Of a stretch of DNA of 64,000 bases, positions 1-10,348 are shown piece by piece. Below the pieces are notes generated by a model, which worked only from the letters and a program-made list of their open reading frames with translations, did no database searches and had not been told where the DNA came from. Every line of letters starts with the position of its first letter. The first letter of the stretch is position 1. The translations under genes and the position numbers were made by a program. Source of the DNA: Lucinisca nassula (lineage: Eukaryota > Mollusca > Bivalvia > Lucinida > Lucinidae); NCBI GenBank assembly GCA_963580285.1, contig OY757021.1, positions 93,359,221-93,423,220 of the forward strand. The letters run 5' to 3'.

Positions 1-506
1 AGGTTTTGGTGTACCATTTTATAGAAATGTTTCGAAGTAAAATATCTGTGAAAGACTGTTCTGATATGAATAAAACCTTTCATCTTCAATGTGGATAATA
101 ACTGTGAATTGCGGAGATCTGGATCAGACAACTCTCAATGAATGAACCATCTCAACAGAATTTTGTCTTATGTATTTTGACATTAGTACATATTATTCTA
201 CATAATTATAAATATATTACCAGTCTTTTAGCTATGATTTGCATTCACAAACTGATGTCTGCAATATGGTGCTAAAACTGCAGCGATCTGGGTCATCTAT
301 GTGAATTAAAATAATAGAAATCAAAGCACTGGTGGGTTGATTAGGTCTTGAGTGTAGCCTTAATCAGATTCCATGTTATGAGGCATTTGATCTTGGTCCC
401 ACTGTTTGCCAATGACCCAGTGCATAAGCCCAGTCCACATTTATTTTTTTACACAGCACTCTGACATCACAGTGAGAAGACTAGCACTTCTATAAATAAC
501 CCGTAC
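1..506. other. Intron-like DNA, nothing recognised
   Basis: AT-rich non-coding DNA with no long ORF, tandem repeat or terminal inverted repeat that I can see. It lies just downstream of the donor site of the minus-strand exon at 507-582, so it is probably intron. Confidence 0.4.
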
Positions 507-582
507 CTGGATTTTGCACATGGCCAGCAATTGTAACATGCACAACAGCAGGTGGGAAGCTTCTGTAGTTAGTAACTTTGGG
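507..582 (-). CDS. Putative internal exon of a long minus-strand gene
   Basis: Read on the minus strand, an acceptor (TTTTTTATGAATCAG) is followed by 76 nt and a CAG/GTACGG donor. From the first base the frame is open and reads P-K-V-T-N-Y-R-S-F-P-P-A-V-V-H-V-T-I-A-G and onward to H-V-Q-N-P. Frame 2 is also open but reads less like a protein. Frame 1 fits if the preceding exon ends at a codon boundary, as the candidate at 9050-9254 does. I do not recognise the domain, and there is no catalytic motif in so short a piece. The exon is partial by nature and its gene continues beyond the window's left end. Confidence 0.5.
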
Positions 583-741
583 CTGATTCATAAAAAATTT
601 ACCCAAAAAGTGCAAAGATCTTGCTGCAGTAGACAATCAATGATTTAGCACGGACAAAACTTATTACATGGAATCAGAGCATATAATTATATCAGCATAA
701 TCTTATCCTCTTTGCCTTTTACTGCATCCAAAGTCTTTTAT

Positions 742-768
742 TGTGTGTGTGTGGGGGGGGGGGGGGGG
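742..768. repeat. (GT)n then G16 homopolymer
   Basis: A short GT microsatellite (742-752) runs into a pure G tract at 753-768. A tract this long could fold as a G-quadruplex and is prone to slippage and sequencing error. It sits directly 5' of the MITE that starts at about 774. Confidence 0.9.
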
Positions 769-773
769 TGTTA

Positions 774-962
774 TTAACCCTTTCACCTCTAATTTTCTGA
801 AGTAGACACTTCCATCTTATGATTAGGAATGAACCATTATCTGAAATCTAATTATAATCAAGAGCAGTACTGCAAATAGTGTAGATTCTGATGAGCTGTC
901 TGATCAGGAGCTACACTGTTTGTATAGGTATGTGTACTGGTCTACAGGGTTGATAGAGTTTA
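774..962. mobile_element. TTAA-type MITE, 'CCCTTTCACCTCTAATT' family (E)
   Basis: It begins TTAACCCTTTCACCTC and contains a diverged central palindrome built on TAGTGTAGATTCTGATGAG and its complement. The right end is degraded. Relatives lie at 52205-52640, where another MITE is nested in the element, and at 37264-37385. It is non-coding. TTAA followed by CCC at the terminus suggests a piggyBac-mobilised non-autonomous element; that is inference. Confidence 0.5.
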
Positions 963-1350
963 ACACTGATCCTGCTGAATTTAGCCACACCCAGTTTTGA
1001 CTGTCGTATTCAGAAGGATAAGGTTTAAGACACATCAATGCTTGAGAGTCATTTTAACCCATTGTATTCTGTTGGACTCTTCCATTGCTATATGTTGGAC
1101 AAGTGCGGCATCTGATCTGGGGCTGCACTGTTTCCCAAGGTACCACACATACAATGGGTTAACCTTTACCAGAGTAGGCAAACCAGCAGGTGAAAAATTG
1201 TTGACATTTTCCTTATTTTTCCAGAAAACAGGATTAGACATCTCATGCAAATTGTCTCCACAGATGTCAAATCCTGTTTTCTAGGGAAAATAAACTATGG
1301 AGACAATTAACTGAATTTGCATGCTATGTCAAATCCTTGTTTTCAAGGGA
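959..1350. mobile_element. Cluster of decayed palindromic MITEs
   Basis: Three short relics lie in series. 959-1027 is a shrunken copy of the CCCTTATCCTGCTG family whose whole core palindrome is missing. 1053-1162 is a diverged copy of the TTAACCCATTTTGTAC family with its CATCTGATCTGGGGCTGCAC half-core. 1195-1350 is a hairpin built on GAAAACAGGATTTGAC, and related hairpins lie at 7205-7345 and 15385-15495. The ORFs predicted here are side effects of the repeats. Confidence 0.5.
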
Positions 1351-1507
1351 AAAAAATCAAAATGTTGTCTGCTGAAAAATACCAAGCATGCAGACAAGAG
1401 AAAGGACAAAAGGGAACAAGAATTCAGCTGAAGGCTATGTTGTGCCAGTGATTGTAGCTCTTGAGGAATGGACTTCAAAGAGTAAAACAAATGTTAACAG
1501 ACTCACC
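1351..1507. other. Short unassigned stretch
   Basis: Non-repetitive spacer between two MITEs with no splice or coding signal that I trust. Confidence 0.3.
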
Positions 1508-1935
1508 ATTATGAAAACATGCCTATACAAATACATTGTAAATTTTACCACCGAAAAATCGAAAATTTTTAGGTGATAAATCACCAACTTTTTCTTATTT
1601 TTGCTAAAAAATATAGCTTGTGGGTACACGTTAGAACTGCCTCATCTAGGCGGTTCTAACGAGTACCAACAATCTATATTCTAGAGCAGGAATAAGAAAT
1701 ATAAGGTTTACCCCTGTAAATCCCACTCCAGGTGTAAATGGGTAGCAGTGGTGTAATAGTCACTGCCTCTCTCTCTCACGCGTGAAAACATCCAGAATGA
1801 GTGTTCCAGGGCGATTAAATAAACTTGAAGCTTCCATTGCAATCAAACTAAAAATAAATTAGTATAAACTAAACTAACCCTAGTTTTACTATATGAAAGT
1901 GGGGTTCAAGGGGGGTGAAAATTATGTAGATGCAA
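1508..1935. mobile_element. Palindromic MITE, 'ACGCCTATA' family (H), interrupted
   Basis: The left arm carries the family end (GAAAACATGCCTATACAAA). The centre is the module-A hairpin GGGTAC-CGTTAGAAC-GCCTC-GAGGC-GTTCTAACG-GTACC, and the right arm resumes at about 1870 with AGTTTTACTATATGAAAGTG. About 150 bp between 1718 and 1870 interrupts the right arm and resembles a short SINE (GGTAGCAGTGGTGTAATAG start). Other copies lie at 22790-23072, 40146-40402 and 53795-54077. Confidence 0.6.
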
Positions 1936-2049
1936 AATAGAACTAGAAATTGTGTTTGTGAAAGACTATGCCCCCAACCATATGCTTGTCCCTAAATGGG
2001 ACAGTATACAGTACCTCATGATCATTTGCATTAAAAACAAACCTATCAA

Positions 2050-2880
2050 ATATTAACAGATTTTAAACAATTCAGGTCATCTATGCCTTAGTAGCAAACA
2101 GACTGCCAAATATCATGAGCCTAGCTCAAGTGGTTCTCCAGTTATTTTGTTCACAAGGTTTCCTTATAGCCAAAATGTATAAGTCCAAAAAGGGGCATAA
2201 CTCCATTAAATATTTTCAGAATTTCATCAAAAGTTAATCAGGTCATCTACACATTAGACCCAAACTGTATACCAAATATCATGAGCCTAGCTCAAGCTGT
2301 TCTCCAGATATTTTGTTCACAAGGTTTCCCTATAGCCACAATGCTTAAGTCGAAAAAGGGGCATAACTCTATTAAATGTTTTTGGAATTTCGTCAAAAGT
2401 TAATCAGGTCATCTACACCTTAGACCCAAACTGTCTACCTTAATATCATGAGCCTAGCTGAAGCAGTTCTCCAGATATTTTGCTCACAAGGTTTCCCCAT
2501 TGCCACAATGCATAAGTCCGAAAAGGGGTGTTACTCCATTAAATATTTTCGGAATTTCATCAAAAGTTAATCAGGTCATCTACACATTAGACCCAAACTC
2601 TCTACTAAATATCATGAGCCTAGCTCAAGCGGTTCTTCAGATATTTTGTTCACAAGGTTTCCCAATAGCCACAATGCATAAGTCCGAATAGAGGCGTTAC
2701 TCTGTTAAATATTTTCGGAATTTTGTCAAAAGTTAATCAGGTCATCTACACCTTAGACACAAACTGTTTATTTAATATCATGAGCCTAGCTCAAGTGGTT
2801 CTCCAGATATCTTGCTCACAAGGTTTCCCCATAGCCATAATGCTTAAGTCCGAAAAGGGGCGTAACTCTGCAAAGACAAG
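2050..2880 (+). repeat. 166-bp tandem array, about 5 copies
   Basis: The landmark AATTT(C/T)(A/G)TCAAAAGTTAATC recurs at about 2220, 2386, 2553 and 2719, giving a period of 166-167 bp. Each unit includes ATGAGCCTAGCTCAAG and GGGGCATAACTC. The short ORFs predicted here are translations of the repeat. Confidence 0.85.
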
Positions 2881-2898
2881 TCCGGCAAAAAAAAAAAA

Positions 2899-5511
2899 AC
2901 AAGAGGGCCCAGAGGGCCCTGGTTCGCTCACCTGTGGGTCACTGTCTCGAGTACATTCTATTTTTAGCTATTGTGGCCATGTTGTTCATCAGCAGAGTGA
3001 TTTTAGCTTATTTTGTAGGGAGTAACCTAGGCAACATTCCTGGGAACTTTGAATCAAATTGGCAATAGGGTTTAGAGGGAGTTTCCGTTTGAATCAAATT
3101 TACAACATTTTTCTATTTTTACCTACGGTGGCAATTTTGTTCATCCGAGTGGGATTTATTTAGCCTTTTTGGTAGAGGATCATCTAAGCAACATTGTCGC
3201 AAGGAACCTACATGCTAAATATGAAGGCTGTATCTCAAATGCTTTAAAAGTTATGACAAAGTAGGTAAAAGGTCAAGGTCATGGGTCAAAAGTTTTGAAT
3301 GGCTGAGAAAACCTTGTCACAAGGAACATGCATGCCAAATATGAAGGCTCTATCTCACATGGTTCAAAAGGTATGATAAAGTAGGTAACAGATCAAGGTC
3401 ACAGGTCAAATCTTTATGAGTGGGAAGCCCTTGTCAGAGGGAACCTACATGCCAAATATGAAGGCTCTATCTCAAACGGTTCAAAAGTTATGACAAAATA
3501 ATCTACCGATCTACTTTTTGATTTGACATGACCCATATTCGAAATTAACTGAGATATTGTCCAGATGATCATTCTGAGCAAGTTTTATGATGATTTGACT
3601 GAAACTGTGGCCTCTTAGAGTATTTCAAACGTTTTTCTATGTTTTGACCTGCTGACCTACTTTTTGACCCGACATGACCCATATTCAAACTTGACACAGA
3701 TATTGTCAAGGTGATCATTCTATGCAAGTTTGATGATGATCGGACCAAAACTTGGGCCTCTAGTGTGTTCACAAGGTTTTTCAACAATCTGACCTACTGA
3801 CCTACATATTGACCAGACATGACCCATATTCGAAATTAACCGAGATATTGTCAAATGATCATTTTGAGCAAGTTTGATGATGATCGGACCAAAACTGAAG
3901 CCGCCAGTGTGTTAAGAGGGTTTTTCTATGATTTGACCTACTGACCTACTTTTTGACCCAACATGACCCATATTTGAACTTGACTGAGATATTGTCAAGA
4001 TGATCATTCTGGGCAATTTTGATGATGATCGGACCAAAACTGTGGCCTCTAGTGTGTTCACAAGCTTTTTCTATGATTTGACCTACTAACCTACTTTTTG
4101 ACCCGACATGACCTGTATTCAAACTTGACCCGGATATTGTCAAGATGATCGTGTGGGCAAGTTTGATGATGATCGGACCTAAACTGTGGCCTCTAGTGTG
4201 TTCAGAAGGTTTTTCTATGATTTGACCTACTGACCTACTTTTTGATCTAACATGACCCATATTCGAACCTGGCCGAGATATTGTCAAGACTATCATTCTG
4301 AGCAAGTTTGATGATGATCGGACCAAAACTGTGGCCTCTAGTGTGTTCACAAGGTTTTTCTCTGATTGACCTACTGACCTACTTTTTGACCCTACATGAC
4401 CCATATTCGAACTTGACTGAGAAATTGTCAAGATAATCATTCTGAGCAAGTTTCATGATGATCAGACCAAAACTGTGGCCTCTAGTGTATTCACAAGGTT
4501 TTTCTATGATTTGACCTACTGACCTACTTTGTGACCCGACATAACCCATATTCGAACTTGACGGAGATATTGTCAAAATGATCATTCTGGCCAAGTCTGA
4601 TGATGATCAGACCAAAACTATGGCCTCTAGTGTGTTCACAAGCTTTTTCTATGATTTGACCTACTGACCTACTTTTTGACCCGGCATGACTCATATTCGA
4701 ATGTGACCAAGATATTATCAAGATGATCATTCTGAGCAAGTTTGATGATGATTGGACATAAATTGTGGCCTCTAGTGTGTTCAGAAGGTTTTTCTATGAT
4801 TTGACCTACTGACCTACTTTTTGACCCGACAACACCAATATTCGAACTTGACTGAAATATTGTCAAAATGATCATTCTGGGCAAGTTTGATGATGATCGG
4901 ACCAAAACAGTGGCCTCTCGTGTCTTCACAAGGTTTTTTTCTGCTTTGACCTACTGACCTACTTTTTGACCCGACATGACCCATATTCGAACTTGACCGA
5001 GATTTTGTGGTGGTACAAATTGTGTGCAAGTTTAGTTAAAATCAAATCATAAATGAAACATCTATCTTGCAGACAAGACCAAATTAGGCAATTTTTGCCC
5101 TTTCAGGGGCCATAACTCCATGACACATGATGGGATATGGCTGGTTCAAGAAAGGAACCCAGATCTCATGGTGGTACAAGTTGTGTGCAAGTCTGGTTAA
5201 AATCAAATCATAAATGAAGATGCTATCGTGCGGACAAGACCAAAATAGGCAATTTTTGCCCTTTCAGGGGCCGTAACTCCATAACACATGATGGGATATG
5301 GCTGGTCAAGAAAGGAACCTAGATCTCATGATGGTACAAGTTGTGTGCAAGTCTGGTTAAAATCAAATCATAAATGAAGATGCTATCGTGCGGACAAGAA
5401 ATTGTTTACGCACGCACGGACGCACGGACGGACGGACGCACTGACGACGGACGACGGACAAAATGTGATCACAAAAGCTCACCTTGTCACTACGTGACAG
5501 GTGAGCTAAAA
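2899..5511 (+). mobile_element. Tandem-repeat element R2 (GCTCACCTG type), nested in R1
   Basis: The 5' end is ACAAGAGGGCC-CAGAG-GGCCCT (a hairpin) followed by the subterminal GCTCACCTGT at 2926-2935. The 3' end is a (GACGGACG)-rich tract, then the hairpin 5476-5507 (AGCTCACCT-GTCAC / GTGAC-AGGTGAGCT), then AAAA. The body is a mosaic: 2940-3180 resembles the repeats of R3, 3200-3480 is a set of units of about 120 bp, 3500-5005 is the 145-bp array, and 5010-5400 holds two and a half units of about 160 bp. It is non-coding; the apparent minus-strand proteins are the array read in one frame. Confidence 0.7.
3500..5005 (+). repeat. 145-bp tandem array with DR2 nuclear-receptor-type sites, 10 copies
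   Basis: TGACCTACTGACCT starts at 3790, 3934, 4223, 4367, 4512, 4657, 4802 and 4947, with variants at 3645 and 4079, so the spacing is 144-145 bp. On the minus strand this reads AGGTCA-GT-AGGTCA, a direct repeat with 2-bp spacing. A further TGACCC pair follows about 14 bp downstream in most units. The same array recurs at 60271-60960. Confidence 0.9.
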
Positions 5512-5990
5512 ATACGTGTCCGCTTATTTTTCATGCACATTCCATATAAGAAATTTCGAGATCCTAGCTCAAACCATTCTTGAGTTTCCTACAGGGTGAA
5601 AGCGTAACGGACAGACAGACAGACAAAAAAGAACCAAAATGCCCCATCAAATTCTTCGAAGTTGGGGGCATAAAAAGAAATGGACCATGAACAAATGGAA
5701 AACAGACCCCTATATCGGGCCATGCTTAAAGCATTGATTTGTTACTTAACCAAATTACAATCAAAGCTTTTCCTTTTTGTAGATTTATCATTAATTTGAA
5801 GGACCATGTCAAAAATACAATGTTGGGCATATTTCCAGCCAAATTTAATGATATTATAATCATTAAATAGAATGAATGGTATAACACCCTTTTACAGTGG
5901 TTTACTGTAAATTTAAAATCACACAAAACTTTCATTGTAATCTTCTTAAATTCAATGATACCCATAATTATACTAAATGTAAAGAAAATG

Positions 5991-6305
5991 TACCATATCA
6001 GCCCTATTTACCACCCCGTGTGCTTAGTTTTTTAAAAATTGTATCAAAAAATTGTGGTGAAAAATCTACCTACTAAGCACACACTCGATACGAAAAATAA
6101 TAGCTAGGACATACAACAGACCAAGTTGAATTTCAGCAAAGAGGTGCACCACATATACATATAATTGTCTGGGTAAAAATGCACCAAAACTCAATATGAA
6201 ATTGTGTGTGGTTTACTGTAAAGTGTGCGCTTGTGCATTTTCTTTCCAAAAATAGCTTGGGTGTGCACTTATAGGAGCATGTGTGGTAAATAGGGTGAAT
6301 ACGGT
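5991..6305. mobile_element. MITE with ends CCCTATTTACCAC
   Basis: The left end (ACCATATCAGCCCTATTTAC) and right end (GTGGTAAATAGGGTGAATAC) are imperfect inverted repeats about 315 bp apart. The interior carries further inverted pieces (GTGTGCTTAG / CTAAGCACAC). No coding potential. A related end occurs in the element at 46350-46565. Confidence 0.55.
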
Positions 6306-6369
6306 ATTGCTACAATCTAACACTGAAAACATTTGTGGATCACTTGTCCCAGGCTGTATGCTTTTATTT

Positions 6370-6683
6370 AACACTTAGGTTGCTGTACAGGAGCAGTCTG
6401 ATCTGGTTCCACACTGTTTGTAGGAGCAGTCTGATCTGGGTCCACTGTTTGTAGGATCAGTCTGATCTGGGTCCACACTGTTGGCAAAAATTACTTTTAA
6501 GGTAACTGGCAGATGGCAAACAGTGTGGGTCAAGATTAGACTGCTCCTACAGGAGCAGTCTGATCTTGGTCCACACTGTAGGACCAGTCTGATCTGGGTC
6601 CACATTGCAAAAAATTACTTTTAAGGTAACTAGTAGACTGCAAATCAGACGACAATCGTCTTGATTACCATTTTATGGGTTAA
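6370..6683. mobile_element. Hairpin MITE, 'GTCGTCTGC' family (B), with multiplied core
   Basis: The right end is ...CATTTTATGGGTTAA, as in other family-B copies. Instead of one central palindrome there are at least five copies or half-copies of GGAGCAGTCTGATCTGGGTC and its complement, plus a repeat of AATTACTTTTAAGGTAACT. It looks like slippage or template switching within a hairpin. Confidence 0.6.
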
Positions 6684-6714
6684 TGCAATTCCTTGTTGTT
6701 TTCCTTTTCCTCAG

Positions 6715-6784
6715 AAGCAATTTCTTACATCTGAGACTAAATGGAGCCTTTTTAGGAGCGGCTTAGTTTATAGACCAGCCGACA
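6715..6784 (+). CDS. Candidate plus-strand exon (weak)
   Basis: A strong acceptor (TTTTCCTTTTCCTCAG) and a consensus donor (ACA/GTAAGT) bracket 70 nt. Only one of the three frames is open (K-Q-F-L-T-S-E-T-K-W-S-L-F-R-S-G-L-V-Y-R and P-A-D). The strand is opposite to the better-supported exons, so it may be a chance splice pair, part of another transcript or a non-coding RNA. Product unknown. Confidence 0.25.
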
Positions 6785-6897
6785 GTAAGTTACAAAAGTT
6801 ATCTCCCTAATAAAGAAACTGGAAAATACTTCAAGTATATATCTTATCCCTATACACACCAGGGAAGCAGTGTAGTTTCCTGAGAGATTTCCATTCA

Positions 6898-7106
6898 AAC
6901 CTTTATCCCCGTGCATAAATTAATTAAGCCACACCCATTTACATTTCAACCAAGCAAATTGCTTGATGTGATTTATTCATTCAAATTCGCAAACTGAATG
7001 ACACTCTGTAGATCCTGATCAGATGGCTTCTTGAAAAGCCATCTGATCTGGATCTACACTGCTTGGAAAGGTAGGGGTTGTCGTGAACAGCACAATAAAG
7101 ATTAAA
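6898..7106. mobile_element. Palindromic MITE, family A, diverged copy
   Basis: It keeps the family order: decayed TTAACCCTTATCC end, AAGCCACACCCATTT, the central palindrome AGATCCTGATCAGATGGCTT and its complement, then GGGGTTGTCGTGAACAGCA. The right end is ATTAA. It is more diverged than the other copies. A GAAAACAGGATTTGAC hairpin follows at 7205-7345. Confidence 0.7.
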
Positions 7107-7344
7107 TCAGAGGAAGGCCAACACTTTGAACTTGGAGCAATTGTTAAGGTAAAGCCAAAAGGATACAACACATGTATTCTGCCATTTAAAGCTATGCATG
7201 CTGTTTTTGTTTTTTTAACAGACAACATTTTCATTTTATTTCTTGAAAACAGGATTTGACTTTTCATGCAAATTGTCTCCTATGTCAAATCTTGTTTTCT
7301 GGGGAAAATAAGAAAAATATGAACTACTTGTTGCCTGCTGAATT

Positions 7345-7667
7345 AGCCTAGAGAGTGGAAAAGTTAAACATGTGACAGCTTTTAGGACCCTCTGTTTGTT
7401 TTTTCCTTAATTAAGAGCAAATTCTTTCCTTTAAGGGCAGAGTACTATTGGCAAAGGATACCAAATATTTTTTGTGACTTAACTCCCTTAAAATACCTGA
7501 AGTTTGAGTGTGTATACGGTCTAAAGCAAAACAAACTTACACAGAACTGGATCTTGGCAATAAGGTAAAGCTATTTTTTCGTCTCATCACAGGCGAGGGT
7601 TTTGGGCTGGCAGGTGTGTGGTACTCTTTTCTTCTTAGGCTTGGAGAGGCTGACGGTAATCTAAATG
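7345..7667. other. Unassigned spacer
   Basis: It includes a fragment (7400-7450) resembling the central palindrome of the TTAA MITEs at 31278-31510 and 50546-50774. Apart from chance splice-like sites near 7593-7655, no gene signal is seen. Confidence 0.3.
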
Positions 7668-8413
7668 TAAAGTAGAATTTTTATCTTTTTTGCCGCGTTT
7701 TTCGGTGATAACTTCTTTATTTTGGGTTTTTGATCAGTACATCCAGCCAGAAAGTTGCGGAGGTGAAGCTCCGCCAACTTCTCATTAAGGTCTCAGCCTA
7801 CTGAATGGTTTACTTTTTGCTCTAATCAGATGGACTTTTTACAATTTCTGAATTTTTCATTAAAAACTAAGTCCAATTCTGTCACTCACACTATTGAAAG
7901 GTAAACAAATGACTGGCTAATTTCTATATATGGATAAATCCTGTGCAGCCAACGAAGCATCCAACTCAAGGGACCTTGTACAAATCATTAGAGTGTAGAC
8001 GGTAAAAAACATGAAATACTTGGTTTTAGTCGGCAAACCATTTGTAAAGACAAAACAGATCATATGCCTTCGATCTATATCGTTATTTTTTTAACAATAC
8101 TACTCCCGAACCTGCACATTGTTTACATGCAGAATGTTAGAATGACCCACATAATTATCCACCAGCCAATCACTGAACAGACGACGGATCGTCAAACCAC
8201 GCCGCAAGGTGGGATTACTGGACGAAAGCTTGAAATTTCAGAAATCTCCATCTGATTACCGCTCTGCTCATATAAATTAGGGGCATGGAACCTTTTTTAG
8301 AAGTTGGCGGAGCTTCTCCACTACAACTTTTCCGCTGGATGTGTTGATAAAAAAAAAAAAATAAAGAAGTTATCATTGAAAAATGTTACAAAAAAGATAA
8401 AAAATTGACTTTA
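7668..8413. mobile_element. DNA element with about 115-bp terminal inverted repeats
   Basis: The left arm (TAAAGTAGAATTTTTATC ... CTCCGCCAACTTCT, 7668-7783) is mirrored by the right arm (AGAAGTTGGCGGAG ... AAAAATTGACTTTA, 8299-8413). The arms share TGATAACTTCTTTATT and ACATCCAGC blocks. The 515-bp interior has no transposase motif. It is a non-autonomous element of unknown superfamily, and I could not define a target duplication. Confidence 0.65.
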
Positions 8414-8465
8414 GAAACAAACTACTCATTTTAGGTTTTCCTAGTTCTATGCAAATTAAATGCTC

Positions 8466-8612
8466 ATGATCAGGGTCTACACTGTTTGCCAGTCTGTCTG
8501 CACTTTTTTGACTCCTTGCTAGATCAAGAAACAAATTTGTAAAAATTTTATGTCAATTACAGCAAGTCTTCAAAGTGTCCGAAGTTTTTGGATTTTACAG
8601 TAATCAGACCTC
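8466..8612 (-). mobile_element. Half copy of the 'TCGGACACC' MITE family (F)
   Basis: It contains ATGATCAGGGTCTACACTGT followed by the family F arm (TTGACTCCTTGCTAG, AACAAATTTGTAAAAATTTT, CAAAGTGTCCGAA). Only one arm is present. Fuller copies are at 15828, 37398, 39307, 45423 and 54176. Confidence 0.6.
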
Positions 8613-8675
8613 AGAAATATGACTTAGTTGTTCACAAATAGCAAAATCAGGCTTTCTCAAGATGTGGCTCACATG

Positions 8676-8912
8676 TTAACTCACGACAATTGTCGCCTGT
8701 ATTGTCGTCTGCCGGTTACTTTAAATATCATTTTTGCAAACAGTGTGGACCCAGATCAGACTGCTCCTGTAGGAGGAGCAGTCTGATCTGGGTCCACACT
8801 GTTTACCTGTATGTAATAATATTTTTAAAAAGTTTGCAAAAAAAAATTGAGCAGACCACATAAGCAGACGGCATTTTCAGATGTAGTTTTTCTTGGCATC
8901 TTAAAGAGTTAA
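8676..8912. mobile_element. Hairpin MITE, family B
   Basis: It is TTAA-bounded (TTAACTCACGACAATTGTCG ... GGCATCTTAAAGAGTTAA). The central palindrome is GTGTGGACCCAGATCAGACT-GCTCC / GGAGC and complement. Flanks are GTCGTCTGCCG on the left and GCAGACGGCATTTTC on the right. Non-coding. Confidence 0.75.
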
Positions 8913-9049
8913 AGGCCAAGTCTACATGGTTCCCTGACTCTTTTGCTTGAATCTCATTGGGTACAGAACCTGTTACATATCACGCTTCACAAACAGAATG
9001 ACAAATGTGTACAAGGGGTTCCAAAGTGATCCTTGACAAGTCACTTTAC

Positions 9050-9254
9050 CTGCAATTGTGCTTCAGCCCAACTACCTAAAGCAGTCCCTCGAATTTCTAT
9101 AAAGATGGCCAAAGTGGCAAAAACAGAATGACTGACTCTGTTTTCTATATGAAGCCTGTCATAAGAAAACCAAACTTGTCTCTGGGGTTTGCCACAAGGT
9201 AATATAGAAACTAGCACAAGGCATTGTAAAGTCCAAGCAGCAAACACAAATGGA
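9050..9254 (-). CDS. Candidate exon of the long minus-strand gene
   Basis: On the minus strand, CCTTACAG precedes 205 nt ending CAG/GTAAAG. One frame stays open (S-P-F-V-F-A-A-W-T-L-Q-C-L-V-L-V-S-I-L-P, then C-G-K-P-Q-R-Q-V-W-F-S-Y and on to W-A-E-A-Q-L-Q). It starts with one base of a split codon, which matches the two bases left over by the exon at 14833-15059 (AG/T gives Ser), and ends at a codon boundary, as needed by frame 1 of 507-582. The peptide is hydrophobic at first and not recognised. It could instead be a repeat relic. Confidence 0.35.
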
Positions 9255-10070
9255 CTGTAAGGATGCACAGGCTCATCTGCATCTTATAATGTTCCCAATG
9301 TCAAAATGTCTGATGCCAGTGCCAGCCAAAGTGGGAAGAAACCCCCACCCCTACAGCCATTTGGACCCATGAGACTATTAATATTCAAAGTTTTAAGTGT
9401 TTTACATTGATTAACAAAGTCTTCCATTTCCTTTTTAGAACAGACATTTATAGAATCCAGTATTTATTCAATGAACATTTTTGGATATACCACAACCTCT
9501 ATAACACTTTTCATTACAAGAGGGCTCAAAGGGCCCTGATTCGATCAATTGAGTGAAAATGTCTCTAGTACATTCTGTTTTTATCTCTGGCAGCCATCTT
9601 GTTCATCAGAGCAGAACGATTTTAGCTAATCTGGTAGGGAGTCACCTAGGCAATATTCTTGTCAAGTTTGAATCAAATTGGTCCAAGGGTTCAGGAGGAT
9701 TTCATGTTTAAAGATTTTTTCTATTTTTAGCACTGGTGACCATCTTGATCATCAGAGAAGAATGATTTTAGTTGTGAAATTTGAACCAAATTGGCCCATG
9801 GATTTAGGAGTTTGCATTGGAAGCAAATTTACAATGTTTTTCTATTTTTAGCTCTGACGGCCATTTTGCTCACTGGAGCAAAACCGTCTTAGCTAATTTG
9901 GTAAGGGGGCGCACATTAGCAACATTTCTTTGAAGTTAAATGAAATTGGCCCATGGGTATAGGAGGAGTTTTCGTTCAAAGATTTTTTTCTATTTTTAGC
10001 TCTGGTGGCCATCTTGTTCATTGGAGCAGAACGATTTTAGCTATTTTGGTAGTGAGTCACCTAGGAAGCT

Positions 10071-10348
10071 GTTTGTTTGATTTTAGGTTTAACATCCCCA
10101 TCAACACTGTATAGGTCATTTTGGAGATGCTGCTTCCAATTTTGTGGGATGAAATGACATCTCAAGCCCTGTTACCCAATGAAACCAATAGGGTTTATAA
10201 GCATGGACGGTCCGACTCGCACCGCTTTGCCTGGCAGGTTTAGATTCTCCAAGCTGTTTACCAGTACTCGTGTGCGGTCGGTGTCGGCTCTGGGTGGAAG
10301 AATCATGCAGCCCATCTATTTCTTCAAGCCCTGATGGGCAAGGGCTGG
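10071..10348 (-). mobile_element. SINE K (GGGGCTTGAAGAAATA ... GGGACGTTAAACC), copy 1
   Basis: Read on the minus strand, the element runs from GCCC..GGGCTTGAAGAAATA through CATGATGCTTCC, TACTGGTAAAC, CGGACCGTCCATGC, GAGATGTCATTTCATC and CCAAAATGACCTATACAGTG to a 3' tail TTAAACCTAAAATCAAACAA. It has no clear tRNA box. The tail resembles the end of the tRNA-derived SINE L, suggesting both use the same LINE machinery. The right target-site copy is shortened here. Eight other copies are in this window. Confidence 0.7.

Larger units (their letters stand above)
1961..5675 (+). mobile_element. Tandem-repeat element R1 (Helentron/HINE-like), host of R2
   Basis: A 12-bp subterminal repeat TATGCCCCCAAC (1967-1978) is matched by its exact complement GTTGGGGGCATA (5661-5672), followed by TAAAAA. 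A small hairpin (TGTCCC...GGGACA) follows the left repeat. A CTTCGAAG palindrome and a (GACA)n tract precede the right one. The core is a 166-bp tandem array. A second element, R2 (2899-5511), is inserted near an A13 run and splits R1 into 1961-2898 and 5512-5675. No protein is encoded. The match to Helentron-derived non-autonomous elements is architectural and not verified by search. Confidence 0.65.

Noticed and set aside
3569..5029. A series of minus-strand ORFs of 70-170 aa with recurring R-S-V-G-Q-I-I-E-K and H-T-R-G-H words, looking like a repeat protein
   Set aside because: They are the 145-bp tandem array read in one frame. 145 is not divisible by 3, so each ORF shifts frame at every unit. 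The same holds for 60201-60822.
7593..7655. A 63-nt plus-strand open segment with acceptor-like and donor-like borders
   Set aside because: Two competing acceptors lie within it, the donor is weak, and no neighbouring exon shares its frame.
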